Below are positions 1-18,697 of a stretch of DNA of 64,000 bases, piece after piece. Where the stretch lies: contig CM060188.1 of the NCBI GenBank assembly GCA_030549335.1, forward strand, positions 10,478,001-10,542,000. The letters are read 5' to 3'. The position numbers and the translations under genes are program-made. Under the pieces are notes generated by a model that was not told where the DNA came from, made no database searches, and was given only the letters and a program-made list of their open reading frames with translations. Source of the stretch: Pontederia crassipes. Its lineage: Eukaryota; Streptophyta; Magnoliopsida; Commelinales; Pontederiaceae. Each line of letters starts with the position of its first letter. Within the stretch, counting starts at the first letter, position 1.

Positions 1-799
1 CGGCCGCTGCGATCGGATCCGATGCACAGGCGGTCGGATCCGACCGTAGGCCGATGCGTAACGAGGTTCATGGGCGGCTCCCCATCCCACTCTCTCTCTT
101 TCTTGATTCCAGTCTCCTGTGTCGGATCGGTTGCCAACGCTAGCAGCCAATTCGGTATCAGGCGGCCTATTTTTTATTATTTTTAAAAAGTTTTTGACGG
201 ATATTGCCGTCGCACTCCGTCGGTGCCTACAACGGGCGTTGCCCATCGAAAGCTTTGACAGGTTGTCGGCCCGCCAAAGATTTCGACGGGTCGTCGACCC
301 GCCGAAGGTTTCGGCAGGTCGAACCCGTCGAAGGCTTACGGATCGTTGACCCGCCGAAGGTTTCGGCGGGTCTGACCCGTCGAAACCTTCGACCCGTCGA
401 AACCTTTGACCCGTCAAAACTTTCGACGGGAGCTCTCCCGACGATACCACCGACGGAATATCCTATCGAAACCCGTCGGAAACTACAAAGGGCCATCGTT
501 CTCTCCTTCTAGTCCGATACCGCGGTTAGTGTTGTCTGACAGTAGAATCCATCAGTTTTGAAGGATGACCTTCCCTTCGAAACTTTGGACGGATATCAGC
601 CATAAAAAAATTTGAAGGCGAGTTATCCGTCGCAAAACATCCGTCGAAACTTTCGAAGGAGCATTTGAGGACCGTCGATAATTTTTTGCAACGACAAAAT
701 TTCCAACTAGCAATATCCGTCGCAATGACATATTTGGAATAGATTTTGAAGATTTTACGACGAATAAATCCGTTCCAAATTCGCAATATTCTTGTAGTG
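1..799. mobile_element. CACTA (En/Spm) transposon terminus, partial
   Basis: The right edge reads, in reverse complement, CACTACAAGAATATTGCGAA, the hallmark terminal inverted repeat of plant CACTA elements. It is followed by a possible 3-bp target site (atc, 800-802). Inside it, from about 245 to 700, are many short direct and inverted copies of a motif like CGTCGAAA/TTTCGACGG, as expected of CACTA subterminal repeats that bind transposase. No transposase reading frame is visible in this part. The other end and any coding region lie left of the window. Confidence 0.75.
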
Positions 800-802
800 A
801 TC

Positions 803-2650
803 GTACTCAAAGTTCTTGAAAATCGAAACCACCTATTTATCAACTCATTACAACAATGTGTTGGATCAAATTCCAAAATTTATCTTATATATATATATAT
901 CGCTTTCAACCAAAAAAAGGTCTAGTTAGATTCTGATTAGTGAAATTAATACAAAAAAATCGAACACAAGTATGGAAAAAATATTAGTATTATTATTATG
1001 GAAGCCGCATAGAAAGATTCTTTTCCTCTGGTAGCTTCCTCATTCAAGCAATAACGGAATCATTACAATTTTTTTCTCATTTAATATTTTTCTTATCAAC
1101 TTGTCTCTTGTTAATTTTTTTTTCTCAATTCTCAATTGGCAACTACGACACCTTGATCCAGATGAAGATAGCACCCACATTGACATCCCACATTTGCAAG
1201 GCATAAGAAATATATCTTATTTATTTGTTTTTTTATTATTCCCGTATAGTTGTTACTTGCTATAATATTTAACAATCCTTGCATTAAAAATATTGCATAA
1301 CTTAAGGATAATTTAATGTAATATAAACACTATATACATTAATAGTAAATCTATGATTGATGTCCATAACTAATATTTAATACTATATATAAGAACTGCA
1401 TAACCCATATATCAAACTATAATCATAAAACACATTTCACACAAACTATTTCAAAGTTTTTTTTTCAGTTCAACCATTAAAATAAGTTAACACTTAACAT
1501 CATACTCTAGTTATTTATCAGAAATATTTACCAAATTTACTTACCCTAAAACCACACAACTTTAGTTTCAATTTATTAATCCATTACCCTATGCTTTAAT
1601 GAACTACTAGTACGCAAAAATTCTGGTTGGGAGCCTCACTTATCACTATCAGGTATGCGATTTCGGATAATTTTATCGAATAAATTGAGCTCGATGATGA
1701 ATCGACTTTCAACATATGAATAATGTGCTCTTTAATATCGTGCGAATTGAATCGTCTGACATCGCTCCCTAAATACCAAGGCTAACTATTAAAAAATGCA
1801 TGACCCTATGTTTCGATGAACTACCTATAATCGATGATTCATGCATCCCCAAGAAAAAAAAAAGATGTTTCATGTCTTTTCCTTAATCAACACTAAGGAC
1901 TAAATATAATATCATTTTATCGGGTGCATTATCGTATATGATAGGTGTCCTTCACGAGCCAACACATTACCAAATCACAAATTTAATATTCACTAAAAAA
2001 ATGTTGTCAACCCCATTATATAATGGCAAAGTGACGAGCCTCAAGAAAAATATTAAGACTTTATTTGGTACATGAACAACTCCAAGAATAAAATTTTATT
2101 CTCGTTTTTTTAAATATTAATTATAAAAATATGTGAATTTCATATTAATAATTGTAGAATAAAAAAATAGAGAAACAAAATTCTTGTCTCACCCTAAAAC
2201 AACATTATTTTCATCATAGAAACATAATGAGAATAAAAAATATTCTAAAATTTATTAACCCCTTTATTAAAAGAAGGCCTAAATTATCATCAAGGGAAAC
2301 CTCCAGAAATTTCTCTAGGTCTTCGCCCAATATTATTTTATTAGTTTGGTTTGACAATTGAATAATGGAGCGGTAGGTGATGGAGAGAGAGTGAGAGTGC
2401 AATCAATGAGTTATTTTTGTATTCATATATCTGAATAAAAAATTGTGAAAATGATCCGTTATGTCAAATTATATTTTATCTGAAATATGAGGTACGAAAT
2501 ATTATCTTAGAATTTTGATTTAAAATTTTTAATTGTAGCGAGTTTGCTAATTCTTATTTTGTCATAGTTATTTTATTTGATTAGAATTGCACTTTTCTAT
2601 TTGATTTTTCAATCAACTTAACACAAAAGTTGGAAAAAAAAGAGGAAAAA
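803..2650. other. AT-rich intergenic DNA, no gene seen
   Basis: This is low-complexity AT-rich sequence between the CACTA end and the calcium-pump gene. No reading frame resembles a known protein. A short stretch near 2050-2190 with imperfect inverted arms could be an old MITE, but its ends are not clear. The distal promoter of the downstream gene must lie here; no motif stands out. Confidence 0.5.
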
Positions 2651-3081
2651 AAGGGCATTTAAGAGACCGCGACATCGACCCCGATTCGTTCGATTGCAGC
2701 GAACAATTTTGAGGAGCGATCGGAGAAGGACTCCGACTTGAGGCGTCTTCCGGATTCTGATATATCCGCGAGCCCTAAGTTCGCTTCCGAGTTCTCTCAG
2801 GAATCAATTCTTACGCGCGCGGATCGATCTCTGGAGCTTCTGCTGATTCTTCTCCCGTTTTCGCGGCTCGATTTTGTGAAAAAAAAAACCCGTCATTTTT
2901 TCGTCTTTCTTTTTGCCGTGGATCCTTTTGTTTAGGGTTTCTGGATTTTGAGTTTTGAGATTCTGGTGGTTTCGGGTGTGTCACCGGAGGTCTTTTTCTT
3001 CGGGAAAGATTCGATTTTTATTGGAGTTTTTGTTTTGGAGATTGTTGTGAAGATTTTGTTGGAGTTGGTGTCGAGTTCTCG
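2651..3081 (+). promoter_or_regulatory. Probable leader and proximal promoter of the Ca-ATPase gene
   Basis: Base composition changes sharply near 2660 from AT-rich to mixed GC sequence that runs to the start codon. I found no ATG between about 2660 and the start at 3082, so scanning ribosomes would meet the pump's start codon first. A 5' UTR intron cannot be excluded. The transcription start is inferred, not seen. Confidence 0.4.
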
Positions 3082-8554
<5,473 letters not shown>

Positions 8555-8842
8555 ATTCTGACTTAGATGTAGTATGAGACGTATAGGAGCTCAGCTACAG
8601 TCTTGTATTTTTTTTTTCTAGGCGATGCAATTTTTTTTAACCCGATGTCGAATCTTGGAACAACGGGGTGAGTTATTGGTTGGTAGGATCAGAATTGAAA
8701 CGAAAGAAAACAACATTGTCAACAATTCATGATTGTAGCCACACCAATTCTTTTATAGATTTCATTATCTTATTTGCAAGTTATTCATTAAAGTGAATGT
8801 ACTTTTTTATCTTGCGCCCACTTATGCTCCATTACAAATAAT
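8555..8842 (+). other. 3' UTR and downstream flank of the Ca-ATPase gene
   Basis: Sequence from the stop codon to the first transposon edge. It is AT-rich with T-runs, consistent with a plant 3' UTR. No single clear AATAAA signal decides the cleavage site. Confidence 0.4.
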
Positions 8843-9404
8843 CAATGTTATTAAAATCAGATTGGACCGGTCGGATCGATTGCAAATGTTATTAAAATCG
8901 GTGGTTCAATCGGTTCAGTTTAAATTTAAAAAAATTCAAAAATAGGAAACTAAAAGAAGAACAAGAAAGTATTAAAAGGGAGAGTAAAAAAAAGAAATAG
9001 AAATAGAAATACAATGGTAAGTATTACATTTGAATAATATTGAAATGGAAATAATTAAAGGATATAAAAATGGAAATAAAAAGGAAATTTTTTTTTAAAA
9101 AATAAAAGTAATTTAAGATAAAATATATTAATGCAACTCATAGAAAATGAATGATAACCTATTAATATTTATATACTGACAATTTATATCTATCATTATT
9201 AGAATTTTTAAATAATTAAAATTATATTATATTAATATTTTACTATTAATAGGTTATTAATATAATGTTTATATACTATATTTTAAAAAAATATAAAATA
9301 ATATTATTTTTAAAAAAATTTATTTTAATTTTATCGAATTTGATCGGACCGGTCCAACCATGATCCGATAGCGAGATCGGTCCTCGTCGATTTTGAAAAC
9401 ATTG
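8843..9404. mobile_element. hAT-type MITE, copy A (562 bp)
   Basis: The left end reads CAATGTTATTAAAATC. The right end in reverse complement reads CAATGTTTTCAAAATCG, followed by GGACCG-rich sequence, so the ends are inverted repeats with the CA..TG termini of hAT elements. Flanking 8-mers caaataat (8835-8842) and caaacaac (9405-9412) agree at six of eight positions, as expected of a decayed 8-bp target duplication. The interior is AT-rich and non-coding. Size and end structure match copy B at 18698-19266. Confidence 0.6.
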
Positions 9405-9449
9405 CAAACAACGCCTGATATGTGACACATTTACATATTTCACATTAGC

Positions 9450-11413
9450 TGTAATATTCGGTCCATTTAAAAAAAATATATATATATATAAAAGAAACAG
9501 AAAATAAAACACAATTGTAAAAGACCAACACAACAACCCAATTAACAAATCCATTAGCATGATTAGCCCATTACCTAAACTATAAAAGGATTAGATGCAT
9601 AAAAACTTGCTCTTATCCACTCATTCCTCTCCTTCACTCCTCTCTTTTCCTCCCTAAGGCATTTCATCCAGTAAGAAGAGGGCACTCCAGCAAGGTCTTC
9701 ATCTAGGTTTATCTACATTTCTGCATCCTTTAATCTCTAGGTCCATTACTCACTTTCTCTCCCCATGCTTCCTAAGTGTAGAACAATAAGGAGAAATGAT
9801 TATCGGTGTTCGGAAAGGGCCAAGCTAGGATCAATCATGAAATAAGGTGAGTGATACCGAAATCCCCTTGTATAACATGATTAGCAATTGATTGGAATGA
9901 GGGTTCTTATCATGGATTGTGTTCTTGATTGATGAGAAAGAATGGTATGGAATGATTGATTGCATTTTTTGTGTATGATGCATATTTGTGATTCATATGA
10001 TTATAGATGTGTTCTGTATTAGTCCCTCATGCTTAGAAGATTGATTGTATGCCTTGATTGCATTTTTGGATTGAAAATCGTTGTTATATTGATTCTGTCC
10101 GATTCTATTTTTCATGCGGACCGGTCGACCAATCCCGTATATCGGTCGACCGGTGATGAGGTTATCGGAGACCGGTCGACCGATCATTTCTCTCGAACCT
10201 TGTATCGTTCGATCGATCGGCCGATCGAAGCTCTTCTTTATTAAGTATTATCAGTCAACCGATTCAGAGATATCGATCGACCGGTGTAGCAGAACTTACT
10301 TCTATTGTATTGTGACCAATCGATCGACCGATTCAGAGATATCGGTCGACCGGTGTAGAAGGACTATTGTATTGCATTTTGAGTAATCGATCGACCGATC
10401 TAGACAGATCGGTCGGCCGGTGCACAGAAATCGGTCGACCGACCAGTGAGAATCGGTCGACCGATCTTTGTCCAGTTTGCATATCAAATGATGTTTGATT
10501 ACTGATTTGATCTATATACTTTCTATGTGTTATGTGCTACTCTTCACTGATTGGAATGTTATGTGATTGAATCCATGATCTTATTTTAATCTGTCGTATG
10601 ATCCAATCCTATCATGATATGTAAGTATGACAAAGTGATAAAGTGATTAAGTATGAAAGATGAATTATATATGGGAGTAGTGGTCAGAGCTTAAGCTGAG
10701 TGCTCATGTTTGGATCGCTCCCTTAGCCATGGCTTGATCCCCCATTGACTGCACGAAACTGTATTGATCGCTCTGGCGTAAATCCCCTAATTTAAGAGCA
10801 CCCAAGAGCTCAAGGAGCACAAAAATGTAATATGAACATGATGAATGAAATATGATTCTTGATCAAGCATGATTACTGAAATCCTTCATGATTATAAGAT
10901 TGACTCATGATCTCTATCTCTATCATCCATGTATAACTCAATCAAATGATCTTATCTGATATTGTTACAAGTGATTACTAATTCTGTCCATTGCTATTTA
11001 TTGTTATGCATTGAGTACTTTATGAATCCCCATTAGGATGTATAGCTTACGGGAGGACCTCCTCCCCTGTGTTTAATTTTCACAGGGCCAGATCAGTGAT
11101 GGTGTTGAGATCGTGTGTTGCGACCAGCGATTCTAAAGCACACAAACCGACAGAGAGCCTAGTTATCTTTATCTTTATTTTTCGCATTTTGAGCTTTGAT
11201 GTAATTCAGACATTATGACTATTATGAGGACTTTGTATCACTTGAGACTTTCACTTTTATGATATTTCTATATTTTCTCCTTTGCTTCTATTATTGGTAT
11301 GCCATTGTTTTTAATTGAGGTTTGGTCAAGTTTTAGTCAATGTTATAGTATTTTTCGTAGCGCCTTCGAATAGATCATCGCCACGTGGCGTTGGTCGATT
11401 TGGGGGCGTTACA
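9450..11413 (+). repeat. 5' LTR of the gypsy element
   Basis: Starts TGTAATATTCGG and ends GGGGGCGTTACA. The match to the 3' LTR covers the whole length. A TATA-like box, CTATAAAAGG, lies near 9580 and is a likely LTR promoter. The segment 10115-10470 is packed with degenerate copies of a palindrome (see findings). Confidence 0.92.
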
Positions 11414-11417
11414 TTTA

Positions 11418-11429
11418 TGGTATCAGAGC
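11418..11429 (+). other. Primer binding site (tRNA-iMet) of the gypsy element
   Basis: TGGTATCAGAGC lies four bases after the 5' LTR. It is complementary to the 3' end of plant initiator tRNA-Met, the usual primer for this family. Confidence 0.9.
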
Positions 11430-14400
11430 TGATGTTCGGACTCTTTTGATGTCTTATTGTATTGTATGGTATAAGAGTGGTTCATGTGCTATCGCTGAGA
11501 TGTCGCCACACTCTCCACCAAAAGATGACTGTAAGTCAAATTCATGTTCATGATATGGTATTGGTTCTGATGTATTATTTTTTTTCATGATTAAAGGATA
11601 CAGATGTCTAGACGCTCCGAACGAATTCAGGAGCGTGGGGCGGCATCGGCCTATAATACTTCTGAGGTGCCAGAAGGCCCAGAGGGTCCAATTACTGAGT
11701 TCTAGACTTTAGCCCAGTAGGGTCGAGGACGAGCCGTGGTCGAGGTCTCACTCCCAACCGCGGCCGAGGATGGGGCCGCAGTGCGAAAGAACCATCGCAG
11801 GACGAACTCTTTGATGAGACTGACCCACTGGAGGGCAATCAAACCGGAGGCGGCTAGCCCACAATCCGACGTTGCACGAGAGGACCCCGACAGAAAGTTT
11901 CTGAGGATACTTTAGAGACATTTACAAGGCTAAATCTGTCTCAGTTTGAAGGCAAGCCAGATTTCTTCAAAGCTGAACATTGGATTGAGGCCTTTGATCG
12001 AATCTTTAAGCTGATGAGATGTGCCGAAGGACGGAAGGTGCTATATGCTGCCCATCTGATCACCGACTCTGCCATGGGTTGGTGGAAGGCTACTAGAGCC
12101 ACCAGGTTTAGGGGGCTGAAGGAAGAAGAGATATCATGAGAGGAGTTTAAGTTGACCTTTGCAGAACAATATATTCCTGCTCACTATCGGGAGAGCAAGC
12201 ATGATGACTTCTTAGAGCTCGTACAGGGGACTATGACATTGAGGGAATACCATGCACAGTTCGTCACGCTGGAGCAATATTGCCCTATGCCGTTTGTGGG
12301 ACGCATAAAGGCAAACAAATTCATCAATGGTCTACGACCGGATCTGAAGAGCGAAGTCCTTACTGGAGACAGTGATACCTTAAAAAAGGCAATGAGACTG
12401 GCCACCCGCATGGAGAAGGACCAGGCGAAGCGCAAGGCCAGAGCACCAGCCAGGCCAGTGGAGCCACAGCGATTCCGGATCAATGATCGCCGACCATTTA
12501 GGAGGGACGATCGTCGTGATCGTCAGTATAGGCCTTATTATCAGAGAGAGGTCTATCGCCATGCTCCACCTCCTCATCGCCCAACACCAGCACCGCATCA
12601 GGTATAAAGATTTCAAAATATTAACTAAGAATATGCTAAGCGTGACAATTAACTCACGTTTCCTGTAATAGCCAGACAGCTGCCACCCCCTCCACGTCAG
12701 CCTCAGCCACCAGCACCAGTAGTTCTATAGAGGCCTCTCTCTCCTCGGTGCGTGCGATATCATGATGGTGAATGTCGCTTGAGGACTGGTGCGTGCATCC
12801 AGTGCGAACAGTTCAGGCATTTTACCCGAAACTATCCCCAGCCTCCTAGAAGGGGTCGTGATAATCGGGGTGCAGGAGGCGCAAACCCCGTAGGCCAGGA
12901 TAGGGTGCATCACCTGGAGGCAAATGCTGAGCAGAATGATAACGAGGTTATCAGATGTACTCTTCCTATTGCTGGTGTGTCTGCCATTATTTTGTTTGAT
13001 TCAGGGGCCACGCACTCGTTTATTTCGGACTCGTGCGCCCAAGCTCTTAGCTTGTCTTTGCAGCAGATGCCTCATGTCACGAGGGTGAGCACCCTCATGG
13101 GAGACCTCCACGCGGCCAGGTACATCCCGAATGTACCTGTCACCATGGAGAAGAAGAATTTTTCTGCAAATCTCATTATCATTTCGATGACAGACTACGA
13201 TGTCATCCTAGGGATGGATTGACTTTTTTACCATGATGCAGCTCTACACTCCAAACAGAAGATCATAATAGACGCATAGGGCAAGACAAAGGCAGTCATC
13301 AGGGGTACCCCATCGGAGAGCAAGAAGTGATTGTTTTGACTATGAAGGCGCAAAAGATGATCCAGAAGGGATGATATGCCTACTTGGCAAGTGTGGTGAA
13401 GACCGATGCACCAGCCACTGCACTGCAACAGATATGTGTGTGTTCCCAGATGTTTTCCCTGAAGACAGTTCAGGATTGCCACCAAGGCGTGAGGTGGACT
13501 TCAAGATCGATCTTTTACCTGGCACCGCACCCATCTCCAAGGCACCGTACCGCATGGCACCTACCGAGATGCATGAGTTGAAGAAGCAGATCCAGAAATT
13601 GTTAGACAAATGCTTCATTCGGCCGAGTGTCTCGCCGTGGGGAGCACCTGTACTGTTTGTGAAGAAGAATGACGGTTCAATGCGGCTTTGCATTGATTAC
13701 AGGATGCTTAACAAGGTGACGGTGAAGAATAAGTATCCACTACTTCGCATTGATGATCTCTTCGATCAGTTGTCGAATGCATCCGTATTCTCCAAAATCG
13801 ATCTGCGGAGCGGCTATCATCAGTTGAGAGTTGCTGAGGAGGACATACCGAAGATAGCTTTTCGATTTAGGTATGGTCATTATGAGTTTTTAGTAATGCC
13901 GTTTGGACTGACGAACGCTCCTACAGCATTTATGGATATGATGAACATAATCTTCAGGTCCTACTTAGATCAGTTCGTCATAGTGTTCGTGGACGACATC
14001 CTGATCTACTCGTCTAGTCCAGAGCAGCATCGGGAGCATCTCAGGATAGTGTTGGAGACTCTGCGCCAACACAAGCTGTACGGCAAACACTCCAAGTGTG
14101 AATTTTGGCTGAAGAAGATCATGTTTCTTGGACACATAGTATCCAAGAAGGGCATTTCAGTGGACCCTGCGAAGGTAGAAGCAGTGACCAATTGGGCAAG
14201 ACCGAAGAATGCATCTGAGATCCGCAGTTTTCTGGGATTGACAGGTTATTACCGGAGGTTCATCAGAGATTTTTCCAAAATTGTAGCACCGCTCACGAAC
14301 CTCACGAAGAAAGCTGAGGTTCATCTGGTCTGATAAGTGTGTGCAGAGCTTTCAGACGTTGAAGGATCGATTGACATCAGCACCTATCCTCACCATCCCG

Positions 14401-16354
14401 ACGGGTAGCGGATGATATGTAGTTTACAGCGATGCGTGCGGGACAGGCTTAGGGTGTGTACTCATACAGCATGGTAAAGTTGTGGCCTATACTTCGCCCT
14501 AGTTGAAGAAGCATGAGGTTAACTACCCACTCGTAATCTGGAGCTAGCAGCTATAGTTTTTACTTTGAAGATCTGGAGGCACTATCTTTATGGGGAGACT
14601 TTTGAGATCTTTATAGATCATAAGAGTCTCAAATATATTTTTGACCAGAGAGACCTGAACATGAGGCAATGTCGTTGGTTGGAGCTCTTGAAGGATTATG
14701 AATTTGCTATTAATTACTACTCTGGTAAAGCAAATTCGGTAACAGACGCACTGAGCAGGAAATGGGAAGGTTCCTTAGCCTACATCTGAGTGCGGGAGTA
14801 CGAGATACTACAAGAGATAGATCAGTGATGTCCCAGGCTTGACAGTAATGGAGCGTTGTGGATGATGCACGAGATGAGGCCCAGCATGATAGACAGGATC
14901 ATAGCCGCCCAGAAGGAGGATTCAGAGTATCAGAATGTGCTGAAGAGATGTCAGCAGGAGCCGAATGACTTCCAAATATCAATAGATGGAGGAATTCGAT
15001 ATAGGTACAGATTATGAGTTCCCACAGATGCTACCATCAGACGGGAGGTTATGGACGAGTGCCATAAGTTCGAGTTTGCTATCCATCCTAGAAGCACGAA
15101 GATGTACAAAGATGTGCAGCATAGCTACTGGTGGCCGAACATGAAGAGGGAGATAGCTGAGTATGTGTCCAGATGTCTAGTGTGTCAGCAGGTGAAGATT
15201 GAACATCAGAAGCCTTATGGAAAGTTGAAGTCTCTAACTGTCCCACAGTGAAAGTGGGATAATATCACTATGGATTTTGTATTCAATTTGCCCAGGTCCA
15301 AGAAGGATCATGATGCCATATGGATGGTGGTAGACAGATTCACTAAGGCGGCATACTTCATCCCTATCCGGTGGAAGCAGTCGGTAGAGAGTCTATTGGA
15401 CTTGTATGTTAGGGAGATGATTAGACTACATGGCATTCCAGCATCGATTATTTCAGACCGAGATCCCAAATTCACTGCCAGATTCTGGAAGAGCATACAG
15501 GTGGCATTTGACATCAGGATGAATTTCAGCACTGCTTTTCACCCTCAGACCGATGGACAGTCCGAGAGGACTATACAGACATTAGATGACATGTTGCGAG
15601 CTTGTGCACTGAATTGACAGGGTAGCTGGGATGAGCATATCCATCTGATCAAGTTTGCTTATAATAATACTACCATTCCAGTATCGGCATGGCGTCCTTC
15701 GAGGCTTTGTATGACAGACCTTATTGTTCACCCGGTCATTGGGGTGAAGTAGGTGAAAAGAAGATCATGATCAAGGAAGAGGTGAAGGATGCAGTTGAGT
15801 ATGCTGAGAAAGTGTAGCTGATCAAGCAGATGATGATAATAGCTCAGGGCAGGCAGAAGAGTTATGCGAATAAGGGCAGACGTGAGCAGATCTTTCAGGC
15901 TAGTAATTAGGTCATGCTGAATGTGTCTCCTATGAAGAGAGTGATGAGGTTCAGTAAGCGAGGGAAGCTCAACCCTCGGTACATGGAACCCTTTGAGGTA
16001 CTCGAGTTAGTAGGTGAAGCAGCATGTAGACTAGCATTGCCACTCTCCTATGGGCAAGTGCATAATGTGTTTCATGTCTCCATGCTGAAGAAGTACAAAC
16101 ACGATGCTACTAATGTTTTACAGATCGAAGAGCCAAATCTAGCTGCGGATTTGACCTTCGCGGAGTATCAGATGCATATAGTGGAACGGAACGTACAACG
16201 CTAGAAGAACAGAGAGGTGCCCATGGTCAGAGTAGCCTGGCGTTTTCATCACGGCGATGAGACCACATGGAAGCTCGAGTCAGAGATGCGTCAGGAGTTC
16301 CCGCATTTGTTTGGTATGATCTCTACTTAGTGCAAAATTCGAGGACAAATTTTC

Positions 16355-16371
16355 TTTTAAGGGGGTAATAA
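16355..16371 (+). other. Polypurine tract region of the gypsy element
   Basis: A T-run followed by AAGGGGG and a short AT spacer directly abuts the 3' LTR. This is the position and composition of the plus-strand primer in plant gypsy elements. Confidence 0.7.
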
Positions 16372-18333
16372 TGTAATATCCAGCCTATTTTGAAAAAAAT
16401 AAAAAATAAATAGAAAATAAAACACTTAGTTGTAAAAGACGAACACAACAGCACAATTAACAAGTCCATTAGCATGTTTAGCCCATTACCTAAACTATAA
16501 AAGGATTAGATGCCTAAAAACTTGCTCTTATCCACTCATTCCTCTCCCTCACTCCTCTTTTTTCTTCCCTAAGGCATTTCATCCAGCAAGAAGGGGGCAC
16601 TCCATCAAGGTCTTCATCTAGGTTTATCTACATTTCTGCATCATTTAATCTCTAGGTCCATTACTCACTTTCTCTCCCCCATTGGCATGCTTCCTAAGTG
16701 TAGAACAATAAGAAGAAATGATTATCGGTGTTCGGAAAGGGCCAAGCTAGGATCAATCACGAAATAAGGTGGGTGATACCGAAATCCTCTTGTATAACAT
16801 TATTAGCAATTGATTGGAATTAGGGTTCTTATCATGGATTGTGTTCTTGATTGATGAGAAGGAATGGTATGGAATGATTGATTGCATTTCTTGTGTTTGA
16901 TGCATATTTGGTGATTTATATGACTATAGATGTGTTCTGTATTAGTCCTTCATGCTTAGATGATTGATTGTATGTCTTGATTGCATTTTTGAATTGAAAA
17001 TCGTTGTTATATTGATTCTGTCCGATTCTATTTTTCATGCGGATCGGTCGACCGATCCCGTATATCAATCGACCGATCCCGTATATCGGTCGACCGGTGA
17101 TGAGGTTATCGATCGGCCGATCATTTCTCCCGAGCCTTGTATCGTTCGGCCGATCGAAGCTCTTCTTTATTAAGTATTATCGATCGACCGATGCAGAGAT
17201 ATCGATCGACCGATGTAGCAGAACTTAATTCTATTGTATTGTGACCAATCAATCGACCGATTTAGAGATATCAGTCGACCGGTGTAGAAGGACTATTGTA
17301 TTACATTGTGAGTAATCGGTCGACCAATCCAGATCGATCGACCGGTGCCCAAAAATCGGTCGACCGACCAGTGAGAATCGGTCGACCGATTTTTGTCCAG
17401 TTTGCATATCGAATGTTGTTTGATTGCTGATTTGATCTATATTCTTTCTATGAGTGTTATGTGCTACTCTTCACTGATTGAAATGTTATGTGATTGAATC
17501 CATGATCTTATTTTAATCTGTCCTATTATTCAATCCTATCATGATATGCAAGTATGACAAAGTGATAAAGTGATTAAGTATGAAAGATGAATTGTATATG
17601 AGAGTGGTGGTCAGAGCTTAAGCTGAGTGCTCATGTTTGGGTCGCTCCCTTAGCCATGGCTTGATCCTCCATTGGCTGCACAAAGCTGTATTGGTCATTC
17701 TGGCGTAAATCCCCCAAGTTAAGGGCACCCAAGAGCCCAAGGAGTACGAAAATATAATATGAACATGATGAATGAAATATGATTCTTGATCAAGCATGAT
17801 TACTGAAATCCTTCATGATTATAAGATTGACTCATGATCTCTATCATCCATGGATAACTCAATCAAATGATCTTATCTGATATTGTTACAAGTGATTACT
17901 AATTCTGTCTATTGTTATTTATTGTTATGCATTGAGTACTTTATGGATCCCCACTAGGCTGTATAGTTTACGGGAGGATCTCCTCTCTTGTGTTTGATTT
18001 CCACAGGGCCAGGTCAGTGATGATGTTGAGATCGTGTGTTGCGATCAACGATGCTAAAGCACATGAATCGACAGAGGGTCCAATTATCTTTATCTTTATT
18101 TTTCGTATTTTGAGTTTTGATGTAATTCAGACATTATGACTATTACGAGGACTTGTATCACTTGAAACTTTTACTTTTATGATATTTCTATCTTTTCTCT
18201 TTTGCTTCTATTATTGGCATGTCATTATTTTTAATTAAGGTTTGGTCAAGTTTTAGTCAATGTTATAGTATTTTTCGTAACGTCTTCGAATAGATCCTCG
18301 CCACACGGCGTTGATCGATTTGTGGATGTTACA
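16372..18333 (+). repeat. 3' LTR of the gypsy element
   Basis: Starts TGTAATATCCAGCC and ends GTGGATGTTACA. It matches the 5' LTR end to end, including the TATA-like box (near 16497) and the palindrome cluster at about 17035-17400. It is followed by the right-hand target copy ttagc. Confidence 0.92.
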
Positions 18334-18338
18334 TTAGC

Positions 18339-18689
18339 CATCATTTCAAACTTTTTCACCAATATCTTATGTTCCGGAGAAACTAGATGCATCTACAATT
18401 TTCTTATCATCACGGTGTTCACTGTTCTTTTGTGTAATGTAATATTTCTCTTACTAACAAGTTCAGGTCCTTTGTGTCATTGAAAATATAATTTTGTCGG
18501 TTACTTGGAAGAATATTGATCAGGCAAATATAGACATGAAATTTGTTAAATACTTCTCCAACGCATGCCGAGGATTTCTGAGGAGGAACCTCAAGGTGGA
18601 CTAAGGCATAATATATGAAAGAAGTGAGGGGAGTGATGAGAAAAAAAAAAGAATAATTGAAGGGGATAAATTAATACAAAATTTCGTGC
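18339..18689. other. Short intergenic stretch, no feature recognised
   Basis: About 350 bp of mixed sequence between the gypsy element and the second MITE. I see no convincing coding potential and no repeat ends. Confidence 0.4.
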
Positions 18690-18697
18690 ATAAAAAC

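Larger units (their letters stand above)
9450..18333 (+). mobile_element. Ty3/gypsy LTR retrotransposon fossil, Tekay/Del-like chromovirus
   Basis: Full-length but broken element of 8.9 kb with two LTRs of about 1.96 kb and a perfect 5-bp target duplication ttagc (9445-9449 and 18334-18338). Parts in order: tRNA-iMet primer site, gag region (about 11.6-12.7 kb, with zinc-knuckle area), aspartic protease (DSGATHSFIS signature, about 13.0 kb), reverse transcriptase (FVDD signature, about 13.4-14.3 kb), RNase H, integrase (about 14.9-15.9 kb) and a terminal chromodomain-like segment near 16.25 kb. That order and the chromodomain indicate a Tekay/Del chromovirus. The coding region carries on the order of ten or more disabling changes, so it is a dead copy. 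The LTRs differ by about 7 % in a stretch compared by eye, suggesting insertion a few million years ago. Confidence 0.93.

Noticed and set aside
10115-10470. CRISPR-like regularly repeated palindromes
   Set aside because: The sequence is plant nuclear DNA, the spacing is irregular, the repeats are degenerate, and the same cluster recurs in both LTRs of one element and in a solo LTR.
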